From Hymenobacter sp. YC55 (GTDB taxonomy: Bacteria; Bacteroidota; Bacteroidia; Cytophagales; Hymenobacteraceae): 64,000 nt of DNA. This document shows positions 1 to 9,154 of this stretch, piece by piece. Both the position numbers and the translations under genes were made by a program. Location of the stretch: NCBI RefSeq assembly GCF_029433095.1, contig NZ_JARNTX010000005.1:124001-188000 (forward strand). The letters run 5' to 3'. Position 1 is the stretch's first letter. Each line of letters starts with the position of its first letter. The notes under the pieces were generated by a model. That model was not told the origin of the DNA and did no database searches. It was given only the letters and a program-made list of their open reading frames with translations.

Positions 1-2427
1 CGGGTTCGCCAAGCGCGCTCCGACACGCTTAACCTTATTAATGTGACCAGCGCGGGCGTACTGGCCTTGCTGCACTTCTGGTTGTTTTGGTTTTATCGGT
101 CCCAGCGAGCCAACCTCTACTTTAGCCTCTTCATGGCCGTGGTTGGCGGCACCAGCCTAATGGTGTTTTTGCGCGCCACGTTCATGGACAGCGAAGCCCG
201 TTGGTGGTCCCAATTAGGGTTTCAGGTGGGTGCGTCGCTCGGTACTGGGCTGATGCTGATGTTTCTCTATTCGGTTTGCCGCCTTCGCCTGCCTTGGCCG
301 TGGCTTGGAATTTTGGCCTTAACCAGCGTTGGGCAAGTGGTGTGGTGGCTGCTGGAGCCCACCTCTGGCAACGAAATACGGCTACTACCCACGGTGATAT
401 TCCTCGTTGCCTGGCTCGACATGTTGCGGGTGCTAGGTCTGGCCCTGTGGCGGCGGCAACCCGGTATTGGGCTGCTGATACTTGGTACGCTTGGAACTAT
501 GCTGATTCCATTCGCGGCCAGCAGCGCGTTCCAAGTAGTTCATATATGGGACAGCCAAGATTTTCTCGCTGCCCAACTCGTTATTCAGCTCTGCGGATTG
601 TTGCTCCCGATTTGCATGTCGGTGTACTTGGCGCGCGAGTTTGCCGCCACCCACCGCAACTTAGAGGCGCAGCTGCGGCAGGTCGAGCAGCTTTCTGCTC
701 TAACTCTAGCGCAGGAGGCAGAGCGCCGCCAGCTTATCAGTGCCCAAAACGAGCGTTTGGAAGCTACCGTGCAGGCCCGCACCGAAGAAATCATACACCA
801 AAACCACACGCTGGCCACGCAGCGCGACGAAATCAGTGCCCAAGCCGACCGTTTGCGTGCACTGGACCAAGAGAAGACCCGCTTCTTCACCAACATCACG
901 CACGAATTTCGGACTCCGCTCACGCTCATGCTTGGCCCAACTGCGCAGATTGCCGCCGACACCCGTGAACCTACCACTCGTCAGCAAGCGGAATTGGTGC
1001 ACCGTAATGCTCAGCGCCTCTTACATCTCATCAACCAGCTGCTGGACCTGAGTCGGCTCGAAGCCGGGCAGCAAGTGCTGCACCTTGTGCCCGGCGAGAT
1101 AGTCGGGTTTGTGCGCGGCTTGGTAGGCTCGTTTGAATTATTGGCCCAGCAACGAGGCATCACGTATGTCTTCGAGGCTGTTCCGCCCATACTCCACGTG
1201 GAGTTTGATGCCGATAAGCTAGAGAAAGTGCTGGCTAATTTGCTTTCTAATGCCTTCAAATTCACTCCCCAAGGTGGCGAAGTAACGGTACAGTTGCGAG
1301 CGGAAGCCGCACCGGAGCTAGACGCTCGTTCTATGTGGATGGAACTGACAGTTCGTGACACTGGATGCGGCATTGCACCAACCCAAATGCCGCACGTGTT
1401 CGACCGTTTCTACCAAGCCGATAGCACCGACACCCGCGAGCAAGAAGGCACCGGCATTGGCTTGGCCCTCAGCAAGGAACTCGTGGAGCTGCACGGCGGC
1501 ACTATTACGTTGGTCAGCGAGGTAGGGCAAGGCACCCATGTTCTGGTGCGGCTGCCGCTCCCCCTGGCTGCTGCCAGCACGGTTCCGCTAGCAGCCGCAG
1601 CAGCTCCACAAGCCGAGCACGCCCGATTGTCTGTTCCCGAGTTCAAACTCGCTCCCGCTCTACCGCAAGCGCCATTGCTGCTGCTGGTTGAAGACAACGC
1701 CGACATGCGGGCCTACCTGCGCACCCTCTTGGCAGCCGACTACCAACTCTTGGAAGCTGAAAATGGAGCTGCTGGCGTAGCCCTCGCAGTAGAGCATCTT
1801 CCCGACTTGGTACTAACTGACGCCATGATGCCTCGCCTCGATGGGTATGGGGTGTGCCGTACCCTAAAACAGGACGAGCGCACCAGCCATATTCCTATCG
1901 TTTTGCTTACGGCCAAAGCCGACCTAACCAGCAAACTCCACGGCCTAGATACGGGCGCTGATGCGTACCTCACCAAGCCGTTTTTGCGTGCAGAGTTACT
2001 GGCCCAGTTGCGCAACTTAGTGCATGGCCGCCAGCAGCTCCAAGAAGCGTACCGCCGCAATGTAACCGCTCCGCCTCCCGGTCCGCCTTCTATGGAGCAG
2101 GTATTTCTGGCGAAAGTGCAGCAAGTAATAGAACGCTTTCTGGATGATGAAACGCTCAGCGTCGAAGTCTTGGGCCACGAGCTAGGCTTAAGCCGCACCC
2201 AGCTGCACCGCAAGCTCAAAGCCCTGACCAACCAGGCCCCCGGCGATTTTATTCGCTTGGTACGCATGCAACGAGCCCACGAGCTGCTAGCTAGCGGCAC
2301 TGCTACGGTTTCGGAAGTTGCCTACCAAGTAGGGTATAGCAATCCGGCCAACTTTTCTACCAGCTTTTCGCGCCATTTTGGGTATGCGCCGAGCAGCACC
2401 CCTCGGCATGCGAAAGTGAGTTCATAA
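1..2427 (+). CDS. Hybrid histidine kinase/response regulator with AraC output domain (5' end missing)
   Basis: The frame is open from base 1, so the true start lies upstream; residues here are counted from a GTG at 43. In order: a multi-helix membrane region (about 1-200) like the 7TM part of DISM receptors, a coiled coil (about 205-275), a HisKA H-box ITHEFRTP with phospho-His H287, an ATPase domain with N box NLLSNAFKF near 399 and GTGIGLAL, a receiver domain (about 545-660) with VEDN and phospho-acceptor D593 in LTDAMMP, and a C-terminal AraC-type HTH (SRTQLHRKLKAL onward). This is the one-protein sensor-regulator layout that Bacteroidota use for nutrient loci. Its ligand domain would be in the missing N-terminus, and no target operon is visible downstream, so its target is probably upstream of the window. 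Confidence 0.93.
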   Translation, partial: RVRQARSDTLNLINVTSAGVLALLHFWLFWFYRSQRANLYFSLFMAVVGGTSLMVFLRATFMDSEARWWSQLGFQVGASLGTGLMLMFLYSVCRLRLPWPWLGILALTSVGQVVWWLLEPTSGNEIRLLPTVIFLVAWLDMLRVLGLALWRRQPGIGLLILGTLGTMLIPFAASSAFQVVHIWDSQDFLAAQLVIQLCGLLLPICMSVYLAREFAATHRNLEAQLRQVEQLSALTLAQEAERRQLISAQNERLEATVQARTEEIIHQNHTLATQRDEISAQADRLRALDQEKTRFFTNITHEFRTPLTLMLGPTAQIAADTREPTTRQQAELVHRNAQRLLHLINQLLDLSRLEAGQQVLHLVPGEIVGFVRGLVGSFELLAQQRGITYVFEAVPPILHVEFDADKLEKVLANLLSNAFKFTPQGGEVTVQLRAEAAPELDARSMWMELTVRDTGCGIAPTQMPHVFDRFYQADSTDTREQEGTGIGLALSKELVELHGGTITLVSEVGQGTHVLVRLPLPLAAASTVPLAAAAAPQAEHARLSVPEFKLAPALPQAPLLLLVEDNADMRAYLRTLLAADYQLLEAENGAAGVALAVEHLPDLVLTDAMMPRLDGYGVCRTLKQDERTSHIPIVLLTAKADLTSKLHGLDTGADAYLTKPFLRAELLAQLRNLVHGRQQLQEAYRRNVTAPPPGPPSMEQVFLAKVQQVIERFLDDETLSVEVLGHELGLSRTQLHRKLKALTNQAPGDFIRLVRMQRAHELLASGTATVSEVAYQVGYSNPANFSTSFSRHFGYAPSSTPRHAKVSS

Positions 2428-2503
2428 ACCACTAAGCGGCGCCCAATGCCCCCATTTTATTGCAACTTGATGATTGGCGTTTGCTATGAAAGGCTTTAGC
2501 AAC

Positions 2504-2901
2504 TCACACCTCTTCCGAAAGCCACTGAATGGCTGCCTCTTCACGCTCGAACACCCGATACGTTAGCGCCCCTTTTGCTTGCTGCTGGATCTGACTAAAC
2601 GAGAGACGCGTAAACACATCCTGTGACAGTACTACAGCCCCCGTGACCGGCCCATAAGCCACCTGACGGGTCTGCCAGTAATCGAGGATCAGCATCCGCT
2701 CTTCTTCCGTGAACGGCAACAGCAGCCGCTGGTCACTAAGCAACCGATGCCAGTTGTAGCGCTGAAGTAAGCGCCCTGTGTGCGTCAGAAACCCTGCACA
2801 TCCGGCAGCGACCGAGGGTTGGAATAGTAGCGCAGCCAGGCGTAGCCGTTGGGATGCTCATGGATGCGCCCCATTGCGTTTTCAAAGTACAGTTGAGCCA
2901 T
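2504..2901 (-). pseudogene. Small protein gene, apparently frameshifted
   Basis: An ATG at 2901 opens a 38-residue frame (begins MAQLYFENAMGRIHEHPNG) that stops at 2785-2787. A second frame picks up exactly there (LTHTGRLLQRYNWHRLLSDQ) and runs to the stop at 2504. Together they give about 130 residues ending in AAIQWLSEEV. Adding one G to the CAGGGTTTCTG stretch near 2790-2797 joins the halves as DVQGFLTHTG, so a single-base loss is the simplest explanation. The joined protein resembles small Hymenobacter hypothetical proteins that end in an SpoIIAA/STAS-like pattern; its function is unknown. It lies 37 bp downstream of the 71-residue gene and may be co-transcribed. The alternative is that only the 3' part is translated, from a TTG at 2743. 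Confidence 0.55.
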
Positions 2902-2938
2902 GCAAAGAATTAGCTGCTGAGCGATGAACGTAGCCGGT

Positions 2939-3154
2939 TTAGGCTTGTTCGTGAACCTGTAAGTAGGCCAGCAAATGCGGCAAAGTCATCTCCCGCCGCC
3001 CAACTCGGTCGAGTAGGCTACGCTCGTAGGGAGTTAATACCTGGGCGGTATCGTGCGTAAGCGCCAGCGCGGCCAGTACCAATTGGTGGCTTCCTTGCTC
3101 GGTTCCCACAAGTTCGGGGTGCTGGCTTAGCCAAAGAAGAAGAAGAAATTGCAT
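2939..3154 (-). CDS. Small hypothetical protein (71 aa)
   Basis: I prefer the ATG at 3154 (MQFLLLLWLSQHPELV) over longer alternatives because the extension upstream is Arg/Gly-rich and unlike the rest. The protein is Leu-rich and mostly helical in pattern: a hydrophobic start, a middle VLAALALTHDTAQVLTPYE and an Arg-Glu-rich end. There is no recognisable motif or convincing signal peptide. An AGGA-like stretch sits about 10 bases upstream of the ATG. It is followed after 37 bp by the broken small gene on the same strand. I do not recognise a function. Confidence 0.5.
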   Translation of the reverse strand: MQFLLLLWLSQHPELVGTEQGSHQLVLAALALTHDTAQVLTPYERSLLDRVGRREMTLPHLLAYLQVHEQA

Positions 3155-3396
3155 GAATAAAGATCCTCGTATTCGAAGGCTCCAGCAAGCTCCTCTAGGC
3201 GCGGTCCGGTCGAAGGCCGCAGATCCGTCGTCCAATACAGTATTGGCGTCGACAAGTGAAATGCCGATTGTGTGTATTACCTCTCGTTTTAGCGTCCATT
3301 GCGCGTATCACTAGAGCCACGAAAGTAGCATCTGCCAGTATTAGCCTAATAGTCGTTTAGAATAGAACTCGGAAATCATTTTCGCATTTGGGGTAA

Positions 3397-3418
3397 TTCT
3401 GAAACAATTGTTTCAGAA
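3397..3418. promoter_or_regulatory. Perfect 22-bp palindromic operator of the TetR gene
   Basis: Two copies of the half-site TTCTGAAACAA meet head to head around CAATTG with no mismatch. The site ends 17 bp before the ATG of the TetR gene at 3436, the usual place for an autorepressor. A second copy stands before the next gene at 4030-4051. Confidence 0.75.
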
Positions 3419-3435
3419 CTCAGGTTGTGGTAACA

Positions 3436-4017
3436 ATGGCTCGGAATGTAGAATTTATTCCTCAGGAAAAGGTAGAGAAGGCGTTACACGTTTTCTGGCA
3501 GAAAGGCTACCATGCTACGTCTATGCAGGACTTGGTTGATGCCATGCAAATCAACCGCAGCAGCCTGTACAACTCGTTCCAAGACAAGCACTCACTTTTC
3601 CTGGAGTGCCTCCGCAGCTATGCCGAGCTGTCTCGTAATGCGTACGAAGCGGTTGTGCGCCAGCAAGGCCCCTCGGCATTGCAAGCCCTTGATCTTCTCA
3701 TCGACCACGTGGTGGAAATGACGGTTCAACGGGAAAACTCTTGCTTGAGCGTCAAATCCTGCTTTGAAATGGCGGGGCACGACCCAGAAGTACAGCGCGT
3801 TCTGCGTGCGGCTCACACTTGTATCATTACGCTGCTTCAGAACCTGTTGACAGCTGCTGAGCAATCGGGCGAGATTAATTTGCAAGACAGCCCTGAAGTA
3901 GTGGCCAGCTACATTTCCAATAGCTTCTGTGGCTGGTGGCAGTCACATCTTCTGTTCCAAGATCCTGCTTTGATAAGGAAAATGGCTGGACTGCTTAAAG
4001 CCCACTTACGAACCTAA
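3436..4017 (+). CDS. TetR/AcrR family transcriptional regulator
   Basis: 193 residues from ATG 3436 (MARNVEFIPQEKV), preferred over a GTG at 3427. The N-terminal HTH is typical: ALHVFWQKGYHATSMQDLV, then the recognition helix INRSSLYNSFQDKHSLF (about residues 15-60). The C-terminal ligand domain contains SCLSVKSCFEMAGHDPEV, the position where many TetR proteins carry GCL-x-N-x-x-x-E. Cysteines here and at LECL make redox or electrophile sensing possible, as in NemR, but this is inference. It is followed by a flavin monooxygenase 82 bp downstream, and both genes carry the same palindromic operator, so it probably represses itself and that enzyme. Confidence 0.92.
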   Translation: MARNVEFIPQEKVEKALHVFWQKGYHATSMQDLVDAMQINRSSLYNSFQDKHSLFLECLRSYAELSRNAYEAVVRQQGPSALQALDLLIDHVVEMTVQRENSCLSVKSCFEMAGHDPEVQRVLRAAHTCIITLLQNLLTAAEQSGEINLQDSPEVVASYISNSFCGWWQSHLLFQDPALIRKMAGLLKAHLRT

Positions 4018-4029
4018 CTATTTTGCTTT

Positions 4030-4051
4030 TTCTGAAACAACCGTTCCAGAA
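4030..4051. promoter_or_regulatory. Second, imperfect copy of the TetR operator
   Basis: The left half TTCTGAAACAA is identical to the half-site at 3397-3407. The right half differs from a perfect palindrome at three positions. It lies 48 bp before the ATG of the flavin monooxygenase, consistent with repression by the same TetR protein but weaker binding. Confidence 0.65.
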
Positions 4052-4099
4052 AACGCTTATTCAACTACGCTTCCTTCTTTACCTTAATTGAAGTCTCCC

Positions 4100-5146
4100 A
4101 TGGCTACCAACTCCATGTCCTCCATACCTTATTCCGTACTAGACTTAGCTGCTGTTGCACAAGGCAATACGCCAGCCGATTCGTTTCGGAACAGCTTGAG
4201 CTTGGCGCAACACACTGAACAGCTTGGCTACCGTCGTTTTTGGTTGTCGGAACACCACAACATGATTAGCGTGGCTAGTTCGGCGCCAACGGTATTGATG
4301 GGTTACATTGCGGCTGGCACCAATACTATCCGGGTGGGGTCGGGCGGCATTATGCTGCCGAACCACGCACCGCTGGTGGTGGCCGAGCAGCTGGGCACGT
4401 TGGCATCCCTTTACCCAAACCGCATCGACCTGGGGCTGGGCCGCGCTCCTGGCACCGATCAGGTTACAGCTCAAGCTATACGGGGCAGCCGGTTTTCTAG
4501 CGCACACGATTTCCCGCGCGACATCCAACAGTTGCAAACCTATTTCTCGGCCAGCAACAGCACCAGTGCCGTGCGTGCCATTCCGGGCGAAGGATTGGAC
4601 ATTCCGATTTATGTACTCGGTTCCAGCACCGACAGCGCATACTTGGCGGCGGCCATGGGCTTGCCTTATGCGTTTGCCAGCCATTTTGCGCCGGGGCAGT
4701 TGATGTCGGCTATTGCCATATACCGCAGCAATTTCCGCCCGTCGGCAACCCTGGCTGCGCCTTACGTTATTGCTTGTGTGAACGTAGTGGCCGCTGATAC
4801 CGATGCAGAGGCAGAATGGCTGCGCACAACCCAACAACAGTTTGCATTGGGCGTGGTATCGGGCAAGAAAGCGTTGCTGCAACCACCCGTAGAGTCGATG
4901 GAGGCACTTTGGGGACCCGCTGAGCAACAGTTCGTGGAGCAGATGCTAGGGGTGTCTTTCGTTGGTAGCAAGGCTACTATCCAGCAAAGCTTAGCGCGCT
5001 TCATGGAGAAAACACAAATCAACGAACTCATGGCCGTGTCGCATATTTACAGCCACGAAGCTCGCCTTCATTCTTACCAGATTTTGGCGGAGGCGTTACA
5101 GGAGATACCTCAGCCTGAAACTTCGAAACAGTTGGTTTTCAACTAA
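4100..5146 (+). CDS. LLM-class flavin-dependent oxidoreductase
   Basis: 348 residues from ATG 4100 (MATNSMSSIPYSVLDLA); a TTG at 4088 would add four residues. It is a luciferase-like (beta/alpha)8 monooxygenase of the MsnO8/YceB group. Diagnostic segments are YSVLDLAAVAQG at the start, YRRFWLSEHHNM, GGIMLPNHAPLVVAEQLGTL and RIDLGLGRAPGTD. These enzymes use reduced FMN to oxidise small organic molecules in the cytoplasm; the substrate cannot be read from sequence. No signal peptide. It is the only structural gene under the TetR operator, which suggests an inducible detoxification or catabolic step. It ends at a strong bidirectional terminator. Confidence 0.93.
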   Translation: MATNSMSSIPYSVLDLAAVAQGNTPADSFRNSLSLAQHTEQLGYRRFWLSEHHNMISVASSAPTVLMGYIAAGTNTIRVGSGGIMLPNHAPLVVAEQLGTLASLYPNRIDLGLGRAPGTDQVTAQAIRGSRFSSAHDFPRDIQQLQTYFSASNSTSAVRAIPGEGLDIPIYVLGSSTDSAYLAAAMGLPYAFASHFAPGQLMSAIAIYRSNFRPSATLAAPYVIACVNVVAADTDAEAEWLRTTQQQFALGVVSGKKALLQPPVESMEALWGPAEQQFVEQMLGVSFVGSKATIQQSLARFMEKTQINELMAVSHIYSHEARLHSYQILAEALQEIPQPETSKQLVFN

Positions 5147-5198
5147 GGCAATAAAAAAGGCGGGCCGCAAGCGACCCGCCTTTTTTATTGCCTTAGTT
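5141..5198. terminator. Bidirectional rho-independent terminator
   Basis: Very long, almost perfect inverted repeat: AACTAAGGCAATAAAAAAGG reappears inverted at 5179-5198, with a GC-rich tip of GGCGGG around a two-base loop. A- and T-runs flank the GC stem, so it works in both directions. It sits between the convergent monooxygenase and isoaspartyl peptidase genes. Confidence 0.93.
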
Positions 5199-5334
5199 GG
5201 CGTTTCAGACGTTTTTAGTCGGCCAGTTTTCTTGTCTGGTTGCACTCCAACTTATCTGACCATCGGCAAAAACTAGTTGAGCTAGAGCAGGTCAGTACTG
5301 CCATGCCGTACGGCATTGGTGGGTTTACTGCACT

Positions 5335-6294
5335 CTATTCGATTACCATGTTGCAGATGTTGGTTTCGACGCGGCCATCAGCTCGCACCAACGCCCAGAA
5401 CATTCCCTCGGTGCTGTACGGCATGGCTACGTTACCCTGCGCATCGAGGACGATGACCCCGCCCCTGCCCCCGGCCGGCGCTACTTTATGATGAATGACT
5501 AACTCGGCCGCTTGCTGTACGCTCAGGCCGCGGTACTCCGTTAGAGCAGCAATGTCGTGGGCTACTGCATGGCGGATAAAGAACTCCCCGTGACCAGTGC
5601 CCGATACGGCGCAAACATGGTTGGCGTAGGTACCGGCTCCAATCAGCGGAGAGTCACCTACCCGGCCGTACTTTTTGTTGAGCATACCGCCGGTAGAAGT
5701 ACCTGCCGCGAGGTGGCCGGCTTGGTCGAGGGCTACGGCGCCCACTGTGCCATATTTCGGCGTGGAAAGATTAGATGGCGAAGGAGCTTGCGCAAGCGCT
5801 TCCGCCTGTTGCAAAGCTTGCCATTGCTGCCAGCGCGCTTCCACTCGAAACCATTCGGGGGCTGCGGTTGCCAAGCCCATTTCGGCGGCAAATTCGTCGG
5901 CGCCCGCACCGGTGAGCAGTACGTGGCTGGAACGCTCCATGACGGCGCGAGCGGCAGAAATAGGATTGCGAACGGTGCGTACACCCGCCACTGCCCCGGC
6001 CCGCAGGGTAGCGCCATCCATGAGGGCCGCGTCCATCTCGTTGACTCCAGCATGCGAGAATACCGACCCACGGCCGGCATTGAACAGAGGCGAGTCTTCT
6101 AATATCCGTAAACTAGCTTCCACTGCCTCAACGCTGGTTCCGCCTTTCGACAACACTGCATAACCAGCCTGTGCTGCCTCGGTAAGAGCATCGGTGTAGG
6201 CAGTTTGCTGCGGAAAAGGAGTGCCTGCCGGATGCAGCCGGCCTGATCCACCGTGTAGCAGCAACGTGCAAGGCAATGAAGAGGTCAGCGGCAT
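5335..6294 (-). CDS. iaaA: Isoaspartyl peptidase/L-asparaginase (plant-type Ntn hydrolase)
   Basis: 319 residues, normal for the family. The N-terminus LLLHGGSGRL and the autocleavage site KYGTVGAVALD identify a threonine Ntn hydrolase; T183 becomes the nucleophile after self-cleavage. Further family segments are LFNAGRGSVF, MDAALMDG, STGGMLNKKYGRVGDSPLIGAGTYA and GTGHGEFFIR. It cleaves beta-aspartyl dipeptides and L-asparagine. There is no signal peptide, so it acts in the cytoplasm. It is the last gene of a same-strand series (SusC, SusD, proteases, permease), where it would process damaged or Asn-containing peptides after import. Confidence 0.95.
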   Translation of the reverse strand: MPLTSSLPCTLLLHGGSGRLHPAGTPFPQQTAYTDALTEAAQAGYAVLSKGGTSVEAVEASLRILEDSPLFNAGRGSVFSHAGVNEMDAALMDGATLRAGAVAGVRTVRNPISAARAVMERSSHVLLTGAGADEFAAEMGLATAAPEWFRVEARWQQWQALQQAEALAQAPSPSNLSTPKYGTVGAVALDQAGHLAAGTSTGGMLNKKYGRVGDSPLIGAGTYANHVCAVSGTGHGEFFIRHAVAHDIAALTEYRGLSVQQAAELVIHHKVAPAGGRGGVIVLDAQGNVAMPYSTEGMFWALVRADGRVETNICNMVIE

Positions 6295-6338
6295 AGGAAA
6301 AGAAACGATCTGTGTGAAATGGCTAGCAGCAACGGAAG

Positions 6339-7514
6339 CTATTGGCCGGATTTGAGAGCCGCTAGCACGCGCTTAATCAACTCGTTGGGGCTGCCATCGT
6401 GCCAGCGCCACACAATAACCAGGTCATGCTCGGGGTCTACCCAGATGGTGTTTTGGCCCGCACCGAGCGCCGCATAACTGGTGGCGGGCGCATCGGGCCA
6501 GGCTTTTCGCTCGGTGTTGAGCCACCAGAGGTAGCCGTAGTCGGGGCCGACGGGGCCGCGCGTGGTGGCTTGCTTGATCCACGCGGGCGATACCAATTGA
6601 CGACGGCCCCAACGTCCTTGCCGCAGCATTAGGTAGCCGAAGCGCGCTTCGTCGCGGGCGCTGATGACTAGCCCGCCGCCCCAGCGCGTGCCTCCACTTA
6701 CCGAGGGCATGGGTTTGCCATCCACGGTGGCCACGGCGTTGGGATAAGGCACCCACTGCCAAGTGGAGGACGCACCAATCGGATCCATGATTTCCTGTTT
6801 CAGCACGGTCGGCAACGGGCGTTTCCACAGGCGCAACAGCGACAAGGCTAGCCGGTTGATGCGCACATCGTTGTATTCGTAATACGTGCCTGGCGCCTGC
6901 AAAGCGCGGGGTTTACGCTCTCCCCTACCGAAAGCTTCGTGGCCGATAAAATTGGCGTTTTTCCCCCATAGCTCGCCTTCCCACTCACTGGTTTGCCGGG
7001 CGTGGTACTCCCACGTAATAGCCCGGTTTTGCTCGGAATCGTAGCCTCCGTCCTGGATATATTTCGCCACCGGGTCGTGAATATCCTCGATCATCCCGCG
7101 GTCAATCGACAGACCGAGAATAGTTGAGAGGAAGCTTTTGGCTGCGCTGTAGGTGGGGTCTGGGCGGTCTGTTTCTCCCCATTCGGCCACCACATAGCCG
7201 TGCCGCAGCACAAGGCCATTGGTGGCGGCACGGCTTGTGGGCATAGGCCCCAGCAGCTTGCCGAAAATCTCTTCTTGCGTAGAGAAGTTGGGCGTCATCT
7301 GGGTGGTTTCTTGCGTGCGGGCAAAAGCCACCGCTTCGGCGAGGCGCACTGAATCGAAGCCAGCAGCGCTAGGTGACTGGTGCTGCCAGGACGCGCCTGG
7401 TGCCGGAAAGTAAACTTTCGAGCTGTTAGATGCAGTAGTCGAAGACGCAGCCGGACGCATGCAAGCCGTCAGCAACGGGAGCCAGAGCAGTAAAAAGTAG
7501 GTAATTCTACGCAT
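6339..7514 (-). CDS. Beta-lactamase-family serine hydrolase, lipoprotein
   Basis: 391 residues from ATG 7514 (MRRITYFLLLWLPLLTAC). A lipobox LLTAC marks it as an exported lipoprotein. The class C beta-lactamase/D-aminopeptidase fold is shown by the SxxK motif in TYSAAKSFLSTILG (S123, K126), the Tyr motif YYEYNDVRINRLALSLL and a late VSGGTRWGGGLVISARDEARFGYL segment. Members of this family are esterases, D-peptidases or carboxypeptidases as often as true beta-lactamases, so no antibiotic role is claimed. It lies 44 bp upstream of the isoaspartyl peptidase on the same strand and probably belongs to the same peptide-handling series. Confidence 0.9.
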   Translation of the reverse strand: MRRITYFLLLWLPLLTACMRPAASSTTASNSSKVYFPAPGASWQHQSPSAAGFDSVRLAEAVAFARTQETTQMTPNFSTQEEIFGKLLGPMPTSRAATNGLVLRHGYVVAEWGETDRPDPTYSAAKSFLSTILGLSIDRGMIEDIHDPVAKYIQDGGYDSEQNRAITWEYHARQTSEWEGELWGKNANFIGHEAFGRGERKPRALQAPGTYYEYNDVRINRLALSLLRLWKRPLPTVLKQEIMDPIGASSTWQWVPYPNAVATVDGKPMPSVSGGTRWGGGLVISARDEARFGYLMLRQGRWGRRQLVSPAWIKQATTRGPVGPDYGYLWWLNTERKAWPDAPATSYAALGAGQNTIWVDPEHDLVIVWRWHDGSPNELIKRVLAALKSGQ

Positions 7515-7717
7515 AAGCAACAGAAGAAAGCATAAGTCAGGCGCCAGCAGGTGGTGACAAGCGCACTGCCAACGTTACAGAGCGAAGGTAAGAGTAGGCG
7601 CAAATAAGCTGGCCTAAAGCAACCCGTTTCGTGCTTTTAGTTATAGGCAAATCACCTTCTGTATAGTGCTAGTTACGGCCCTATTACCGAACGATGCTGT
7701 TGAGTTCTAGCTTCTCG

Positions 7718-9154
7718 TTAGTCGCCTGCCGGGGCGCTGGACAGCTGTACGGCGCTTTGCTTTTTAAAGTAATAATAGAACGGCAGTCCGCTCAACACCA
7801 ACCCAATACCTATCAACGACTGTTTGGGCTGAGTCACCAGCGTATTGACTGTCAAGGACATTGCGAACAGCAAGATGAATAGCTGCACGAAAGGGTAGCC
7901 TATTACCTTGGCTGTTATCCTTCCCTGGCGCTTCATCTTGAGCACGGCCAAGGCCAGCAGTCCATAGAAAAGGAAAGTCGCGAAAATGACCAAGTCGGTC
8001 AGCATCTCGAAGGTGCCCGATAGCACCAACAGGCAGCTCCACACGAGCGTGTAGCCGAGCGCAACGTGGGGCGTGCGGTAGCGAGGATGCACGGTGGCAG
8101 CTTTCGGGAAAAAGAACCGCTCCTGGGCCATACGGAAGTAGATGCGGGTATGCGAGAGCAACACCGCATTGAGAGTCCCGAAGACGCTTACCATAATCAG
8201 CAGGGTCACCCCCGTTTTACCGGCCTTGCCCAGCACGCTCTCCGCCACCACGGCAGCGCCAATCTCATTCGGACTGATAGCAGCCAGCTCGGGCAACGAC
8301 AGCACCCGCAAGTACGCGTAGTTGACCAGCAGGTACACCCCAATAGCAATGCTGACGCCGGCAACTAGGGCTCGTGGCACGTTACGAGTCGGGTTTTTGA
8401 CTTCGCCGGTTACGAACGATAAGTCCACCCAGCCATCATAGGCCCAGAACACGCTAAGTAGAGCAGTGAGGAAAGCACTAATAAAAGAGGTACTGCTCGT
8501 TGTAGCGGGAGCATTTAACACAGGTGCCGTTTCGGGGGCTGGAGCAGCTAAAAACAGTCCTACCATGATAAGCAGCAAAATGCCCAGGAGTTTTGCACCG
8601 GTAAAGACGTTGCTTAGCGTCCCACTGACAGCAGCCCCACGGTAGTTCACCCAAGTAAGCGCACAGATGATGCCTATAGCCAGGATTTTTATACCGGAGT
8701 CGGCAAACGGATAAATGAACCCACCGATTGACACCTGTGCCCAGGGCTGCAAGGGGTTGGGCAGCGGAATCAGGGTGTTGATGGTTTGGGAAAAGATGAA
8801 GCCCAATGCCGCAACGGAGGCCGTACCGATGATGGTAAAGTCAGTCCAGCCGAAGAGGAAAGAAGCAAAGTTTCCGAACGAGAGGCGCAAGTACTCATAG
8901 ATGCCCCCAGATTCTTCGGTGAGCGAGGACAGCCCGGCAAGGTTGAATGCCCCGCACAAGGTGATGAAGCCGGCCAGCAGCCACGCCGCCAAAATCCAGC
9001 CCTCGCTCAGGCCGGTTTGCGCCAAGGGCACTATCTTCTTGAAAACCCCCGACCCAATCACGATACCGGCTACTAATAGAGTAGCCGTGGTGACTCCAAA
9101 CGCCCTGACCAAGGTAACCCCGGTAGTGGCACCAATCCGTTGCGGAACGCCCAT
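7718..9154 (-). CDS. APC-family amino-acid permease
   Basis: 478 residues from ATG 9154 (MGVPQRIGATTG); a TTG at 9196 would add 14 residues. About 12 hydrophobic segments. The first helix carries the APC signature LLVAGIVIGSGVF, the substrate-binding GSG break, followed by GLSSLTEESGGIYEYLRLSFG in helix 3. It resembles the LAT-like/amino-acid-polyamine branch. It imports amino acids by exchange or cation symport in the inner membrane. It sits between the secreted M20 hydrolase and the lipoprotein hydrolase on the same strand, fitting uptake of amino acids released by the upstream peptidases. Confidence 0.92.
   Translation of the reverse strand: MGVPQRIGATTGVTLVRAFGVTTATLLVAGIVIGSGVFKKIVPLAQTGLSEGWILAAWLLAGFITLCGAFNLAGLSSLTEESGGIYEYLRLSFGNFASFLFGWTDFTIIGTASVAALGFIFSQTINTLIPLPNPLQPWAQVSIGGFIYPFADSGIKILAIGIICALTWVNYRGAAVSGTLSNVFTGAKLLGILLLIMVGLFLAAPAPETAPVLNAPATTSSTSFISAFLTALLSVFWAYDGWVDLSFVTGEVKNPTRNVPRALVAGVSIAIGVYLLVNYAYLRVLSLPELAAISPNEIGAAVVAESVLGKAGKTGVTLLIMVSVFGTLNAVLLSHTRIYFRMAQERFFFPKAATVHPRYRTPHVALGYTLVWSCLLVLSGTFEMLTDLVIFATFLFYGLLALAVLKMKRQGRITAKVIGYPFVQLFILLFAMSLTVNTLVTQPKQSLIGIGLVLSGLPFYYYFKKQSAVQLSSAPAGD

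Noticed and set aside
2481..2502. Terminator between the hybrid kinase and the small gene
   Set aside because: TTGCTA/TAGCAA is only a 6-bp stem without a GC core or T run.
6339..7514. Antibiotic-resistance beta-lactamase
   Set aside because: SxxK and Tyr motifs fit the broader serine hydrolase family; the peptide-use context and lack of a resistance-specific signature do not support resistance.
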